Below, piece by piece: positions 1 through 9,292 of a stretch of DNA of 64,000 bases. The DNA is from Tellurirhabdus bombi (GTDB lineage: Bacteria > Bacteroidota > Bacteroidia > Cytophagales > Spirosomataceae), in assembly GCF_021484805.1 (NCBI RefSeq), contig NZ_CP090557.1:856501-920500 (forward strand), written 5' to 3'. The position numbers and the translations under genes are program-made. Each line of letters opens with the position of its first letter. Position 1 is the first letter of the stretch. Under the pieces are notes generated by a model, which saw only the letters and a program-made list of their open reading frames with translations, searched no databases and had not been told where the DNA came from.

Positions 1-3000
1 GGCCTGATAAAAGCGGTGGAAAATGCGGTGCAGATCATCGGCAGAAATCCCAACTCCATTGTCTTCAATAAAGATACAAACCTGATTTTCATCGGCGTCC
101 GTACCTTCAGGAAAGGCAATCCGCACGGCAATTTCACCACCCGCCGGAGTAAATTTAAAAGCGTTGAGGAGCAGGTTGTAAAACACTTTTTCCATCTCAC
201 CCGCATCAAACCAAACCGAAACTGCCGCCTTTTCCGACTCATACCGAAGCGTCACCTGCCGCGAACGCGCGTACTCCTGAAACGAATCCGTAATGCTCCG
301 CAAGAAAGTGACCAGATCATGCTCCTGCCGATGCAGGCGGACATTGCCCGTTTCGTGCTTCTGAAAGTCCAGTAGTTGGTTTAGTAACCGCAGCAATCGG
401 TTGGTACTCAGCTTCATCACGGAAAGCTGCTTTTGAATCAGGCTATCCGCTGGATACTGGCTGGACAACACCTCTATCGGACTGATAACCAGCGTTAACG
501 GCGTTCGGATTTCGTGCGCAATGTTCGTGAAGAAATTCAGTTTTGTCTGGTGTAATTCCTGCTGTCGCTCTTTTTCCAGATGTTCCAGTTGTAAATCATG
601 CGCGAGTTGCAGCCGCACTCGGTTAAAGCGGGACCACATATAAAGCAATCCCAAAAAGACCGTTACATACAGCGCATACGCCCAGGTAGATTTCCAGAGG
701 GGCGGCAAAATAGTGATGGCCACTTCCAACGGCTGCGGATTCCAGACGCCGTCGTTATTAGCGCCTTTGATGCGAAGCGTGTAGTCGCCGGGCTCCAGAT
801 TCATGTACGTGGCCACCGGCTCATCGACATAATTCCAGTCTTTATCGAAGCCCACCAGTTGGTAGGCGTATCGATTTTTGGGCGAATTAATAAAATTCAG
901 AACGGCAAATTCAACGGAGAAAACGTTTTGTTGGTGATTGAAGGTCAGCGATGGTGTATGCTGTATGCTTTTTTCCAGAATCGTCTGGGTGGAATCGGCC
1001 AGACTAACGGGCTGGTTGAACAGTTTCAAACCTGTAAACGCCAGCCGGGGAATGTGGTTGTTGCTCCGAATGCTATCAGGGTGAAAAATAACAATGCCGT
1101 TGTAGCCCCCGAAATACAGATAACCCCGCTCATCCCGATAGGCCGAATTCGTCGTAAACTCCTTGCAAACCAGACCGTCGTGCTTATCAAAATTGGAAAA
1201 ACGCCCCTGCTTCGGATCAAACCGCGACAGGCCATTTTCCGTACTGATCCAGATTCGCCCCCGGCCATCTTCCCGAATGCCCGCAATGGTGTTACCGGGC
1301 AAACCGTGCTGCACCGAAAAACGCCGGAACGTACGCGAGCCAGGTTCCAGCCTGTTCAGGCCGTTGTCGCGCGTGCCTACCCAAAGCCGCTGCTGCTGAT
1401 CTTCGAACAGACAGGCAATGTAATTTCCGCTTAGCGAAGTTGAGTCATCTGATTTGTGTTTCAGCCGGATGAAGGCGTTTTTGCCCTTTATTTTCTGGTA
1501 TAACCCCTGCGTTGTGCCCACCCAGAATTGCTGCCGCGAATCAATCAGCAGACTGGTTATGGCATTGGTTTGCAGCGCTTCAGGATTGGCAGGCTGGGCT
1601 ATCAATCGCTCAAAAAGACCCGTTTTAGGCTCAAACCGGCAAAGCCCGCCCCGGTAAGTCGCGATCCACAGATTCCCCTCGGCGTCGTATTTTAGATCAT
1701 ATATCCGGTCATCTGGAAGCGAATTCGCGTCGCCCGGATCATTGAAATACCGCGTAAACGAGTTCGTCCGAAAATCGAGGTAATTCAGCCCTTTGATCGT
1801 GCCAACCCAGAGCCCCTTTTGGCCATCGGCAAGCAGGCACTTGATTTTATCATTGGAAATGGACTGCTTGTTTTTGGGCGTATGCGTATAATGGCGCAGA
1901 ATGGTTCGGTTGCGGTTAGTAAGCAGTAGACCCCGGTCGTCAGTGCCAATCCAGAGCTGGCCTTGCTGGCTGGGTAGCATTGGCCCAGCCGTTTTAAAGG
2001 GTATGCCTCCCTCCCGGTCAACCAGTTGAAACGCGCCGAACGGTTTGGCCAAAGAACTGTAAAAATTGACGCCGCCGTAATACGTACCAACCCAGAATGA
2101 GCCGTTCCGGTCGCGGTAGATGGCCCGAATAGAGTTGTCATTGAGCGAACCTACCTTGGCTGGATTGTTGGTTAATTTCTGAAAATAGCGACCGTCCTGC
2201 GCGATAATGTACAGGCCCGATATCGTGCCCACCCAGAAACGACCCTGCTCGCCGGGTTCAATGTTTCGAATTGTTTGCGTGCTTAAATCCAGGCCCTGAA
2301 CGGCATTCCAGGAAACGACCTTTCCTTTGGTTTTATCAAACAGCGCAATGCCTTTTTTCTCCGTGCCCAGCCACAAACGACCCGCCGCATCCTCGGCAAT
2401 GGTATTGACCCAGTTGGCATTATCCCGATAGACCGAATCTTTGGCTTCCAGATAAAAATTCGCAATCTGATAACGACCCGCTTTGGTCCGAGTTAGTCGC
2501 GATAAACCAGCCGACGTACCCACCCAAAGGGTTCCCTGCCGGTCCTGAAACAGGGCCCGAATGTAGGTATTTGCGAGCGCAGTTTGCGCGTCTGAAGTAG
2601 CCAAAAACCGTTCGAACTGAAACGAAGTAGGCTTTTTTGATCGATTAAGGCCATCACGCGTGCCTACCCACAGGCTCCCGTCCAGATCCTGTAATAGGGT
2701 GGTAACCTGACTATTCGATAAACTTTGTGTATTCGTCGAATCCGATACAATACGCTGAAAATTGTCCTGCTTCGGCTGGTAAAAATTGAGCCCGCCGTTG
2801 GTGCCCACCCACAGCCGTCCCTGCCGGTCGGTCAGCAAACTGTTGATGGCGTTGGACGAAAGGCTGTTGGGCTGTTTGCTCTGCTTGCGGTAGACAACCA
2901 CCTTGCCCGCGTCGTAGCGGTTCAGGCCGTCGCGGGTGCCGAACCACATGAAGTCAGCTTTATCCTGCGTAATGGCATAGACACTACTTTGCGACAAGCC

Positions 3001-3120
3001 TTCTTCGACGGTCAGATGGCTGAATGTCTGCGTAATAGGCTGAGAAAACGCCCTTTCTGGCAGACATTCAAGCATCAAGACACTCAGTATCAAGAGAATC
3101 CGTGTATATCGTTGGGCCAT
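1..3120 (-). CDS. Hybrid two-component sensor (propeller-type histidine kinase), 3' end cut by the window
   Basis: This is an open frame of 1040 codons from ATG at 3120 that runs off the left edge without a stop; I checked that the frame agrees at the start, middle and end. A signal peptide (MAQRYTRILLILSVLMLEC) is followed by about 650 residues of repeated W-G-T and D-G-L-N motifs typical of two-component regulator propeller blades. A Y_Y_Y domain follows around residues 735-800 (YAYQLVGFDKDW), then one membrane helix near 811-828 and a coiled stretch. The HisKA H-box reads FFTNIAHEIRTPLT with the likely phospho-acceptor at His869. An ATPase domain follows, with the G1 motif EDNGVGI near residue 1020. 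Family knowledge: such proteins usually continue into a receiver and an AraC-type DNA-binding domain and switch on neighbouring PULs after sensing a periplasmic oligosaccharide. Those C-terminal parts lie outside the window, so it could also be a plain kinase. Confidence 0.93.
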   Translation of the reverse strand, partial: MAQRYTRILLILSVLMLECLPERAFSQPITQTFSHLTVEEGLSQSSVYAITQDKADFMWFGTRDGLNRYDAGKVVVYRKQSKQPNSLSSNAINSLLTDRQGRLWVGTNGGLNFYQPKQDNFQRIVSDSTNTQSLSNSQVTTLLQDLDGSLWVGTRDGLNRSKKPTSFQFERFLATSDAQTALANTYIRALFQDRQGTLWVGTSAGLSRLTRTKAGRYQIANFYLEAKDSVYRDNANWVNTIAEDAAGRLWLGTEKKGIALFDKTKGKVVSWNAVQGLDLSTQTIRNIEPGEQGRFWVGTISGLYIIAQDGRYFQKLTNNPAKVGSLNDNSIRAIYRDRNGSFWVGTYYGGVNFYSSLAKPFGAFQLVDREGGIPFKTAGPMLPSQQGQLWIGTDDRGLLLTNRNRTILRHYTHTPKNKQSISNDKIKCLLADGQKGLWVGTIKGLNYLDFRTNSFTRYFNDPGDANSLPDDRIYDLKYDAEGNLWIATYRGGLCRFEPKTGLFERLIAQPANPEALQTNAITSLLIDSRQQFWVGTTQGLYQKIKGKNAFIRLKHKSDDSTSLSGNYIACLFEDQQQRLWVGTRDNGLNRLEPGSRTFRRFSVQHGLPGNTIAGIREDGRGRIWISTENGLSRFDPKQGRFSNFDKHDGLVCKEFTTNSAYRDERGYLYFGGYNGIVIFHPDSIRSNNHIPRLAFTGLKLFNQPVSLADSTQTILEKSIQHTPSLTFNHQQNVFSVEFAVLNFINSPKNRYAYQLVGFDKDWNYVDEPVATYMNLEPGDYTLRIKGANNDGVWNPQPLEVAITILPPLWKSTWAYALYVTVFLGLLYMWSRFNRVRLQLAHDLQLEHLEKERQQELHQTKLNFFTNIAHEIRTPLTLVISPIEVLSSQYPADSLIQKQLSVMKLSTNRLLRLLNQLLDFQKHETGNVRLHRQEHDLVTFLRSITDSFQEYARSRQVTLRYESEKAAVSVWFDAGEMEKVFYNLLLNAFKFTPAGGEIAVRIAFPEGTDADENQVCIFIEDNGVGISADDLHRIFHRFYQA

Positions 3121-3219
3121 GTTTGTTGACTTAGCTATACCTATTATTTACAACAATATATAGATATTATTATAAAGCTAAATCAATCGGTTGGCTACTT
3201 ATGCGCTGCTCTGAAAAAA

Positions 3220-5505
3220 TCAGGCGTAACAACGCACCTCACACAGGGCGGCAGGCACCGTTTGCTGGCCGTTGGACCCTTTCAGATGAATGGTTAAACT
3301 GCTTGTTTCAACCGGTGTTTCAAACTGGATGGTGTTCCGCGTCTGGTGGTTGTCTAGCTGGTGATGGATGCGTTCTTTTCGGTCGTTGCAGAGAATGTAT
3401 TCCTTCACGCAAAACGGCGAGGCGGTTTCTGGATGAATCATGAGAACGTTTTCGCACGGATGGTCAAAATCGCCATCGAAGAACAGTTCTACGCGGCTAA
3501 TTTGCTGAGGCTGAGTCCAGCTTAGCGTAACGGTCGGATTGGGGTCCGACAAGGCCGCCACGTAGGCGTTGGGCTGGTTTGTTGGCCGTTGAATCCCATT
3601 TTTCAGGTTCTCAACGCCGAATACTTGAATACCCGGCGTAATCTGCATAGCAATGTTGTGACCTTTAGGACGGCGGTCGGCAGTCCAGAACTCAAATGTA
3701 TCGACGCCAATGTCTTCGGTCGGCTCCTGCTTGCCAAAGTTGGAAACTGCCGCGTTTACCTTGTTGAACACCGACAAAACGCCTGTAAGCCGCAGCTGGC
3801 TGTATTGCAGTTGCACGTGTTCGTTTTTCATGAACATCACAAAACCATACCCCGCCTCCTCCATCGTAGCGTCGAAATTCAGGTCGATTTCCTGCTTGCC
3901 TTTTTGCAGCGGAATTTCCAGCGTTTTGAGCGTCACATCCGGCGTATGGTTGGCGGCTTTACTGCTCCGGCGCAGTTCAACGGTTAATGTAGTTTCCTGA
4001 CTGGCTGTCACATAAGCGGTTAGCTGCGGAACAGGCCCAGCAGACAGTGGCAGCATCTGGGCGGACGACTGGCTTAGCGGCAGCAACGGTCCGTTCGCAG
4101 GCAGTTCGTCGAGCACCAACTCGCTGGAAGCCGACAAGGTAGCGCGTTGCGCCAGATCGTCTTTATCCTGTAAATGAAGCCCCGGAATATGCTGTCCGGT
4201 TTTCAGTAGTTCGGTTTGAAGTTCCTGCATCCGGGCGGGTTCTGTCAGGTCGCGGGGCAGCAGCGCATCCCGCGTACACAACACCGCCGCCATGCCAACC
4301 GCCTGACCACCGTGGGCCGCCGTACCCATCACCCGCGACGAGCCAAAAGCCACGTGCGATGCGCTGATGATCCGCCCTGCCACGAACAGGTTGCTGATAT
4401 TTCGGCTGTAATACGAACGGTAGGGAATCTGATAAACCCCTTTGCTGTGCCACTGGTTACAGCCCGGTTTTTCGGAGAAAACACCATCGGCAGGATGCAA
4501 ATCAATGGACCAGCCACCAAAGGCCACGGCATCAGGATGGGGACGCTGTTCGACAATATCCTGTTGGGTTAGCATGTAATCGCCCTCAAACCGGCGACTT
4601 TCACGCTTGCCGGGAATCTGGCCAACCCATTCGAGCGTCATGGTTTCGGCTTCGGGAAACAGACCAGAATTTTTAATGTGGTTCCAGACTCCGTAGACCA
4701 CTTTCCAAAGTTCCCATTTAATGGTTTCCGTATCGTGCACGGTATCGAGCCGTCCGCCGTATTCGAGCCACCACAACTGACAACCGTGTTCTTTGGCATT
4801 GAACCGTTTGTAGCGCGGAATTTGGGTAATGTCCTGCAAGGCATATGACGGTGGCACGAAGCGAACTGGTCGGCCCGTGTCTTTGGTGTAGAAATACATC
4901 GAATGACCCAGCAACTCACCGTATTCAGCGGTCGGCGCGAATTTTTCGCCAAACTCCTCCATCGCTTCGGCTCCCATGCGAAAGGCCGCCCCCGCCTGAA
5001 AAGCGACAATGCCATCGCCGGAAGCATCGCAAAACAACGGGGCAACCAAGTCGTAGGACGTGCTGTTCTGGCTGCAAAATGCTTTCAGGCTGCTAATGGT
5101 TTCGGCATCTTTTTTCTCTACTTCGTAAACCGCCGTATTTAATAAGAGCTTGATATTCGGCTCGCTAACTACTTTTTCCAGGACAATGGTATCAAAAATA
5201 AGGGGGTTCCCTTCGGGGTTGCGGTATAGATTTTCGAGTAAGAGTTCATCAATGAAGCCCCCTTCACGCGCCCAACGGTTGTTATTGCCCATGTGCGACG
5301 TTGCCCCCAGCACCCAGAGCCGGACTTCACTGGACGAATTTCCCCCCAGCACGGGACGGTCCTGCACCAAGGTAACGCGAATCCCTGCACGGGCCGCCGT
5401 CACAGCGGCACTTACTCCCGACAATCCGCCACCCACAACAACCAGGTCAGCCTCATGCCGAACGGTTTTCAAACTACGTTTATCGGTTGCTTGTTCGCGT
5501 ATCAT
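3220..5505 (-). CDS. FAD-dependent oxidoreductase (PF12831-like), no signal peptide
   Basis: The 761-residue protein begins with a short polar leader and a Rossmann FAD motif VVVGGGLSG (residues 22-30), then QDRPVLGGN. It has no signal peptide, so it is probably cytoplasmic. It shares several blocks with the exported enzyme at 14175-15977: QDRPVLGGN, GKRESRR, the NISNLF-AGR segment and HVAFGS-RVM. The two are therefore paralogues. The extra 200 or so residues at the C-terminus look beta-rich (discoidin/CBM-like), which is inference. Its start lies 26 nt inside the end of the upstream GH2 gene, suggesting translational coupling. It is the last gene of the susC-led operon. The substrate is unknown. 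Relatives are often auto-annotated as xanthan lyase or generic FAD oxidoreductase, which says little. A role in oxidising a sugar or glycan fragment after import is inferred from context only. Confidence 0.85.
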   Translation of the reverse strand: MIREQATDKRSLKTVRHEADLVVVGGGLSGVSAAVTAARAGIRVTLVQDRPVLGGNSSSEVRLWVLGATSHMGNNNRWAREGGFIDELLLENLYRNPEGNPLIFDTIVLEKVVSEPNIKLLLNTAVYEVEKKDAETISSLKAFCSQNSTSYDLVAPLFCDASGDGIVAFQAGAAFRMGAEAMEEFGEKFAPTAEYGELLGHSMYFYTKDTGRPVRFVPPSYALQDITQIPRYKRFNAKEHGCQLWWLEYGGRLDTVHDTETIKWELWKVVYGVWNHIKNSGLFPEAETMTLEWVGQIPGKRESRRFEGDYMLTQQDIVEQRPHPDAVAFGGWSIDLHPADGVFSEKPGCNQWHSKGVYQIPYRSYYSRNISNLFVAGRIISASHVAFGSSRVMGTAAHGGQAVGMAAVLCTRDALLPRDLTEPARMQELQTELLKTGQHIPGLHLQDKDDLAQRATLSASSELVLDELPANGPLLPLSQSSAQMLPLSAGPVPQLTAYVTASQETTLTVELRRSSKAANHTPDVTLKTLEIPLQKGKQEIDLNFDATMEEAGYGFVMFMKNEHVQLQYSQLRLTGVLSVFNKVNAAVSNFGKQEPTEDIGVDTFEFWTADRRPKGHNIAMQITPGIQVFGVENLKNGIQRPTNQPNAYVAALSDPNPTVTLSWTQPQQISRVELFFDGDFDHPCENVLMIHPETASPFCVKEYILCNDRKERIHHQLDNHQTRNTIQFETPVETSSLTIHLKGSNGQQTVPAALCEVRCYA

Positions 5506-7522
5506 TCGTTAATTCAATGGTTTGTGTAAGAATTGTGAAGCCTGTTGGTTTACTAATGTCAATCGTTAGGTTTTTCTCGAAGCCCCGTACCGGAATGCTC
5601 ATTTCGGCGCTCTGGCCGGGTTGCAGCGTTGGTATGGTAAGCGTGGAAGACCCTGTTTTTAGCTGATATTGGGTAAGGGTATAAGCTGGAAAGTCATTGC
5701 GCGCCGTCACGCGGAGTTTGAGTTGGTGAACGCCTTCGCTGCCCGGTGTCCAGCTTACTTTTTCGACCGTAACGGGGGCCATACCGGTTTGGTGGGCGTT
5801 GTAAAGCTGTCGTTTCGAGCGGTCGTGCCGCACCAGCCCCCAGGGGCGAGTGCCGTCGGGATTGGTGCCATCGTGCCGGCTCAGGTAATCATTAAACGAC
5901 CACCAGGACGCCCCAATGACGTAAGGTAAGGGCCGGATATCGCTCAGGAATTTTTCCAGATGGCTCACCTGTCCGGCTTCCCCCTCCCGACCATCAGCCC
6001 GCGTTCCGTACTCACTGACGAAAATTGGTTTGTTTGGGTAAAGCGAATGGATGTGCTTGAGTATGGTCAGGTGGTTGCCGTACGTATTGGTCGAAATGAA
6101 ATCGCAGTATTGGCTGGCTTCGTCTTCTGGCTTCTTGGGCAAAATATTTAGCCGCATGGACGCAAACGTGTAAAGCCGCGTTGGGTCGAGTTCGCGGGCG
6201 TAGGCAATCATGTCTTTGGTCCAGCGCTGTCCGGCGGGTTGCTCCGACAAGTACTCATTTCCAACGCTGTAAGCAATCACGCAGGGGTGATTCCAGTCGC
6301 GTTCAGCCATCTCCCGAAACTGCTGACGGAAGTTAGCCCGAATGGTATCATTGTCCATCTGCCGGGGCGTTAGCTGCCAGTTTCCGGCTTCGGTGATGAT
6401 GAGCATTCCGTTGCGGTCGGCCCAGTCGTAAACCGCTTCAGAAGGCGTGTAATGCGTCAGCCGGTGAAGTTCCATGCCCGCTTCTTTCATCAGACGCATG
6501 TCCTTTTCGATTACCCAATCCGGCTCGACTGTCCCTAGATTCGGATAATCAACCACGCGGTTTCCCCCCGCCACTTTGATCGGCTGTCCGTTGAGCAAAA
6601 GCTGCGTTCCCCGCACTTCCACCTTCCGAATGCCGAAATGCGTTCGGATCGTGTCGGTGGCCGCAATCACCTGAATGCTGTACAAGTTGGGTTGATCGAC
6701 GCTCCAGAGCTTAACGTCAGCCGCTTTCAGGGCAGTTTCCGCTTCTAACAACGTGGTTTGGTTTGATGCCGCTCCGGATGATGTTTGTTTCCAGTTGAGC
6801 GTCACCATTTTGTTGCCCTGCTCCACCCGAATGGCCAATTTAGGCGCTGCCGCCTGCCCACCCGCGTTCCGAATCCGGGCTTTTACTTTCAGACTGGCCG
6901 TTCCTTTCGCCAAATCGGGCATGGCATCGACTTTGATGTTTTCGATGTATACCTCTGGCTCCACCGTCAGGTAAACGGGCCGAATCAATCCGCCGTAATT
7001 CAACCAGCCCATGAACGGGTCGTTGGGTTCGTTGTTGTCTTTCGCGCCGGGGATGGTGCCGGGTCGCCAGGTGTTGTTATTGACTGAAACCGCGATGGTG
7101 TTCGTGGCTGATTGCAAATAATCAGTTACGTCGAAATGAAAGGGCGTATAACCGCCTTCATGGGTGCCCACTTTGCGGCCATTGAGCCAGACATTGGTTT
7201 CATAAAAGGCCGCATCGAAATGCAGGATTACCCGCTTGCCCTTGACAGGCTGCCACGGAAAAGTCCGGCGATACCAAGTTGTGCCGGTGTAAAATTGAAA
7301 GCGTGGGTCAACCGAAAAACAATGCGGAACCGTGACGCGACTCCAGCGATTAAGCGGCGCATCTTCTCGGTACCATTTTGCTTTTTCGCCAGCCTCATTC
7401 GGATCCATCGCAAACACCCAGTCGCCATTTAGCGGGATGGCTTTGGGATCGCGTAGGGTGTATTGGGCCGGGGTGGGAGCCGCCAGCCAGAGAAGTAAGG
7501 ATAACGTTAATAGGTATTTCAT
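5480..7522 (-). CDS. Exported glycoside hydrolase family 2 beta-glycosidase
   Basis: This is a 680-residue protein with signal peptide MKYLLTLSLLLWLAAPTPAQ. The GH2 architecture is visible: a sugar-binding jelly-roll domain (about 30-190), an immunoglobulin-like domain (190-300) and a TIM barrel. The acid/base Glu423 lies in AYSVGNEYLSE and the nucleophile Glu504 in FVSEYGTRADG. A further Ig-like domain closes the protein. GH2 enzymes cleave beta-galactosides, beta-mannosides or beta-glucuronides with retention. Overall it resembles the beta-glucuronidase/beta-galactosidase branch, but the specificity cannot be read from the sequence. It starts 3 nt after the symporter stop and overlaps the following FAD oxidoreductase by 26 nt. 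It probably acts in the periplasm on oligosaccharides brought in by the SusC/D pair. Confidence 0.9.
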   Translation of the reverse strand: MKYLLTLSLLLWLAAPTPAQYTLRDPKAIPLNGDWVFAMDPNEAGEKAKWYREDAPLNRWSRVTVPHCFSVDPRFQFYTGTTWYRRTFPWQPVKGKRVILHFDAAFYETNVWLNGRKVGTHEGGYTPFHFDVTDYLQSATNTIAVSVNNNTWRPGTIPGAKDNNEPNDPFMGWLNYGGLIRPVYLTVEPEVYIENIKVDAMPDLAKGTASLKVKARIRNAGGQAAAPKLAIRVEQGNKMVTLNWKQTSSGAASNQTTLLEAETALKAADVKLWSVDQPNLYSIQVIAATDTIRTHFGIRKVEVRGTQLLLNGQPIKVAGGNRVVDYPNLGTVEPDWVIEKDMRLMKEAGMELHRLTHYTPSEAVYDWADRNGMLIITEAGNWQLTPRQMDNDTIRANFRQQFREMAERDWNHPCVIAYSVGNEYLSEQPAGQRWTKDMIAYARELDPTRLYTFASMRLNILPKKPEDEASQYCDFISTNTYGNHLTILKHIHSLYPNKPIFVSEYGTRADGREGEAGQVSHLEKFLSDIRPLPYVIGASWWSFNDYLSRHDGTNPDGTRPWGLVRHDRSKRQLYNAHQTGMAPVTVEKVSWTPGSEGVHQLKLRVTARNDFPAYTLTQYQLKTGSSTLTIPTLQPGQSAEMSIPVRGFEKNLTIDISKPTGFTILTQTIELTNDTRTSNR

Positions 7523-7525
7523 AAA

Positions 7526-9271
7526 TCAGGGATTCGAATTGACAACTTTCTCGCGTGGATGAAGCTCAGCGGTAATCTGTACCCGTTTAGAGGCCCGCCA
7601 GGGAATGAGCGCGGCGAATAAAACCACCACCGCAATGGCCGCCGTGATCTCAGCTCCGACGGTGGTCAGGAAGCTCAGCCCGAACAGCATGACCGCCGTA
7701 AACGCCAGCGAAACGGCAATCACCTGTAGTCCAAAGCGGTTTTGTTTTTTGACCTCAACGGCTTCCTCAGCGCTTACATCCGCCGCCGCGTCAATCTGTT
7801 TTCGTTCGCGAGCCATGCGGTAGTGCAGGTATTCGGGCGCTACTTTGTTCTTCGAATTAGCCGCCCGCCGGGCCGCCCAGATTTCATACATGAGCAGCAA
7901 CAGCATCGGTAGCCCAACGCCAATGATGGTTTCGGCGCCGCGGGTTAGTTTGAAATCCAGCAGCCAGGGCGACAGCACTTTAAAGAAAAGATTCACCGTT
8001 AGGCCAATGGTTGTAACCCACAGCGTTGCTTTGCTGGTCAGGCGTTTGGAAAACAGTGCCCAGAGCGGCGGTGCCAGCAACGGCCCACCCGAAATTGAGG
8101 AAATACTCAACACCACTTCGACAATACCGCCCGCCGCCGGAACCATAAGAGCAATTCCGATCATGCCCAGTCCAAAAATCCAGGATGAACCCCGCGCCAC
8201 GCGAATCAGCTGTTTATCCGAAGCTGTTGGGTTGATGAGTCCTTTGTAGATATCGTTGGTAAATACCGCCGAAACAACGTTCAGGGCAGTATTGGCACTA
8301 GCCGAAGTTGAAAAATACATGCCCGTTAGCATCAGGCCCAACAAGCCCGGTGGCAGCACGAGTTTGCAAATCATCAGGTACGCATTTTCGGTATCCAGAC
8401 CGGTCAAGGTCGGGTTAATGGCCTTGTAGATCATCGGCGGGAGCATCCAGATTACTGGACTAACGAGGTATAAGCCAGCGAACAAAAACGCTACTTTCTT
8501 GGCCGATTTTGGGCTGTCGACGCTGGTATAACGCTGCACAAACGTCCAGTTTCCGCCGATGTAGCAGATGTGGTAGATCACGAAAGCCGCGACGAAACCA
8601 AAGGTATATTCGCCGTTCAGCAGGTTGAAAAAATCGTCGGGTACGGCACTCGTGAAGCCTTCGAAGCCACCCACGCGGTCGAGCGACAGCGGCAACAAAA
8701 TAAACACCGCCGCCGACAGCACTACAAACTGCAAAATGTCCGTCACCATCACGGCCCAAAGCCCACCAACGGCCGTGTAGGCAATCATGAAAATACCCAA
8801 CCCAATGGTGCAGGGCACCAGCGGCAGATTCAGGGAAGCACTCACCAGCCTGGCCACCGGATACAGCACCGAGCCTTTGATAAACAGCGATACGAGCGTA
8901 AAAATGAAGATGTACGCTTTCTGCACCGTTGTACCCAGTCGCTCACGGATGAATTCAGCGGCGGTCAGAGCGCCGGTCTGTTTCCAGCGCGGAGCCAGAT
9001 AAAGCCCGGTTACCAACGCTCCAATGCACATAGTCCACTGAATGGTGATGGCCACCCAGCCGTGTTTGTAAGCGATAGAACCCCAGGCGACAAAAGTTCC
9101 GGCGGAGAAAAAGCTCATGAACAGCGACAGGCCACCGATGAACCACGGCACCGCCTCGCCACCCGCGAAAAACGATTTTAGATTGCGCCCCGTCCGGGCG
9201 AACAGCATCCCGATTCCCAGCACGAAGGCCGAGAAAACAAGGATGACAATGGTATCAATGGTCGTATTCAT
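7526..9271 (-). CDS. Sodium:solute symporter (SSS family) of the PUL
   Basis: The 581-residue protein is strongly hydrophobic, with about 13-14 membrane helices, and is typical of SSS-family sodium/solute symporters (sugars, sialic acid, uronates, proline). The N-terminal helix is followed by an FFAGGEAVPWFIGGLSLF segment, the usual start of the transporter core. A charged cytoplasmic stretch (about residues 480-515, rich in K/R/E) precedes the last two helices. It is packed between the six-hairpin protein (21-nt gap) and the GH2 gene (3-nt gap). The likely role is to carry the mono- or disaccharide released in the periplasm across the inner membrane. The substrate is not predictable from sequence alone. 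Confidence 0.9.
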   Translation of the reverse strand: MNTTIDTIVILVFSAFVLGIGMLFARTGRNLKSFFAGGEAVPWFIGGLSLFMSFFSAGTFVAWGSIAYKHGWVAITIQWTMCIGALVTGLYLAPRWKQTGALTAAEFIRERLGTTVQKAYIFIFTLVSLFIKGSVLYPVARLVSASLNLPLVPCTIGLGIFMIAYTAVGGLWAVMVTDILQFVVLSAAVFILLPLSLDRVGGFEGFTSAVPDDFFNLLNGEYTFGFVAAFVIYHICYIGGNWTFVQRYTSVDSPKSAKKVAFLFAGLYLVSPVIWMLPPMIYKAINPTLTGLDTENAYLMICKLVLPPGLLGLMLTGMYFSTSASANTALNVVSAVFTNDIYKGLINPTASDKQLIRVARGSSWIFGLGMIGIALMVPAAGGIVEVVLSISSISGGPLLAPPLWALFSKRLTSKATLWVTTIGLTVNLFFKVLSPWLLDFKLTRGAETIIGVGLPMLLLLMYEIWAARRAANSKNKVAPEYLHYRMARERKQIDAAADVSAEEAVEVKKQNRFGLQVIAVSLAFTAVMLFGLSFLTTVGAEITAAIAVVVLFAALIPWRASKRVQITAELHPREKVVNSNP

Positions 9272-9292
9272 AACTCGTCTCTACAGCCTGTT

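Noticed and set aside
598-1434. A 278-codon open frame on the plus strand
   Set aside because: It lies fully opposite the propeller sensor, lacks family motifs and is rich in R/Q/P as expected for an antisense shadow.
3220-5505. Naming the FAD proteins xanthan lyases or fumarate reductases
   Set aside because: Only the FAD-binding fold is visible; no lyase barrel or fumarate-reductase active-site pattern is seen.
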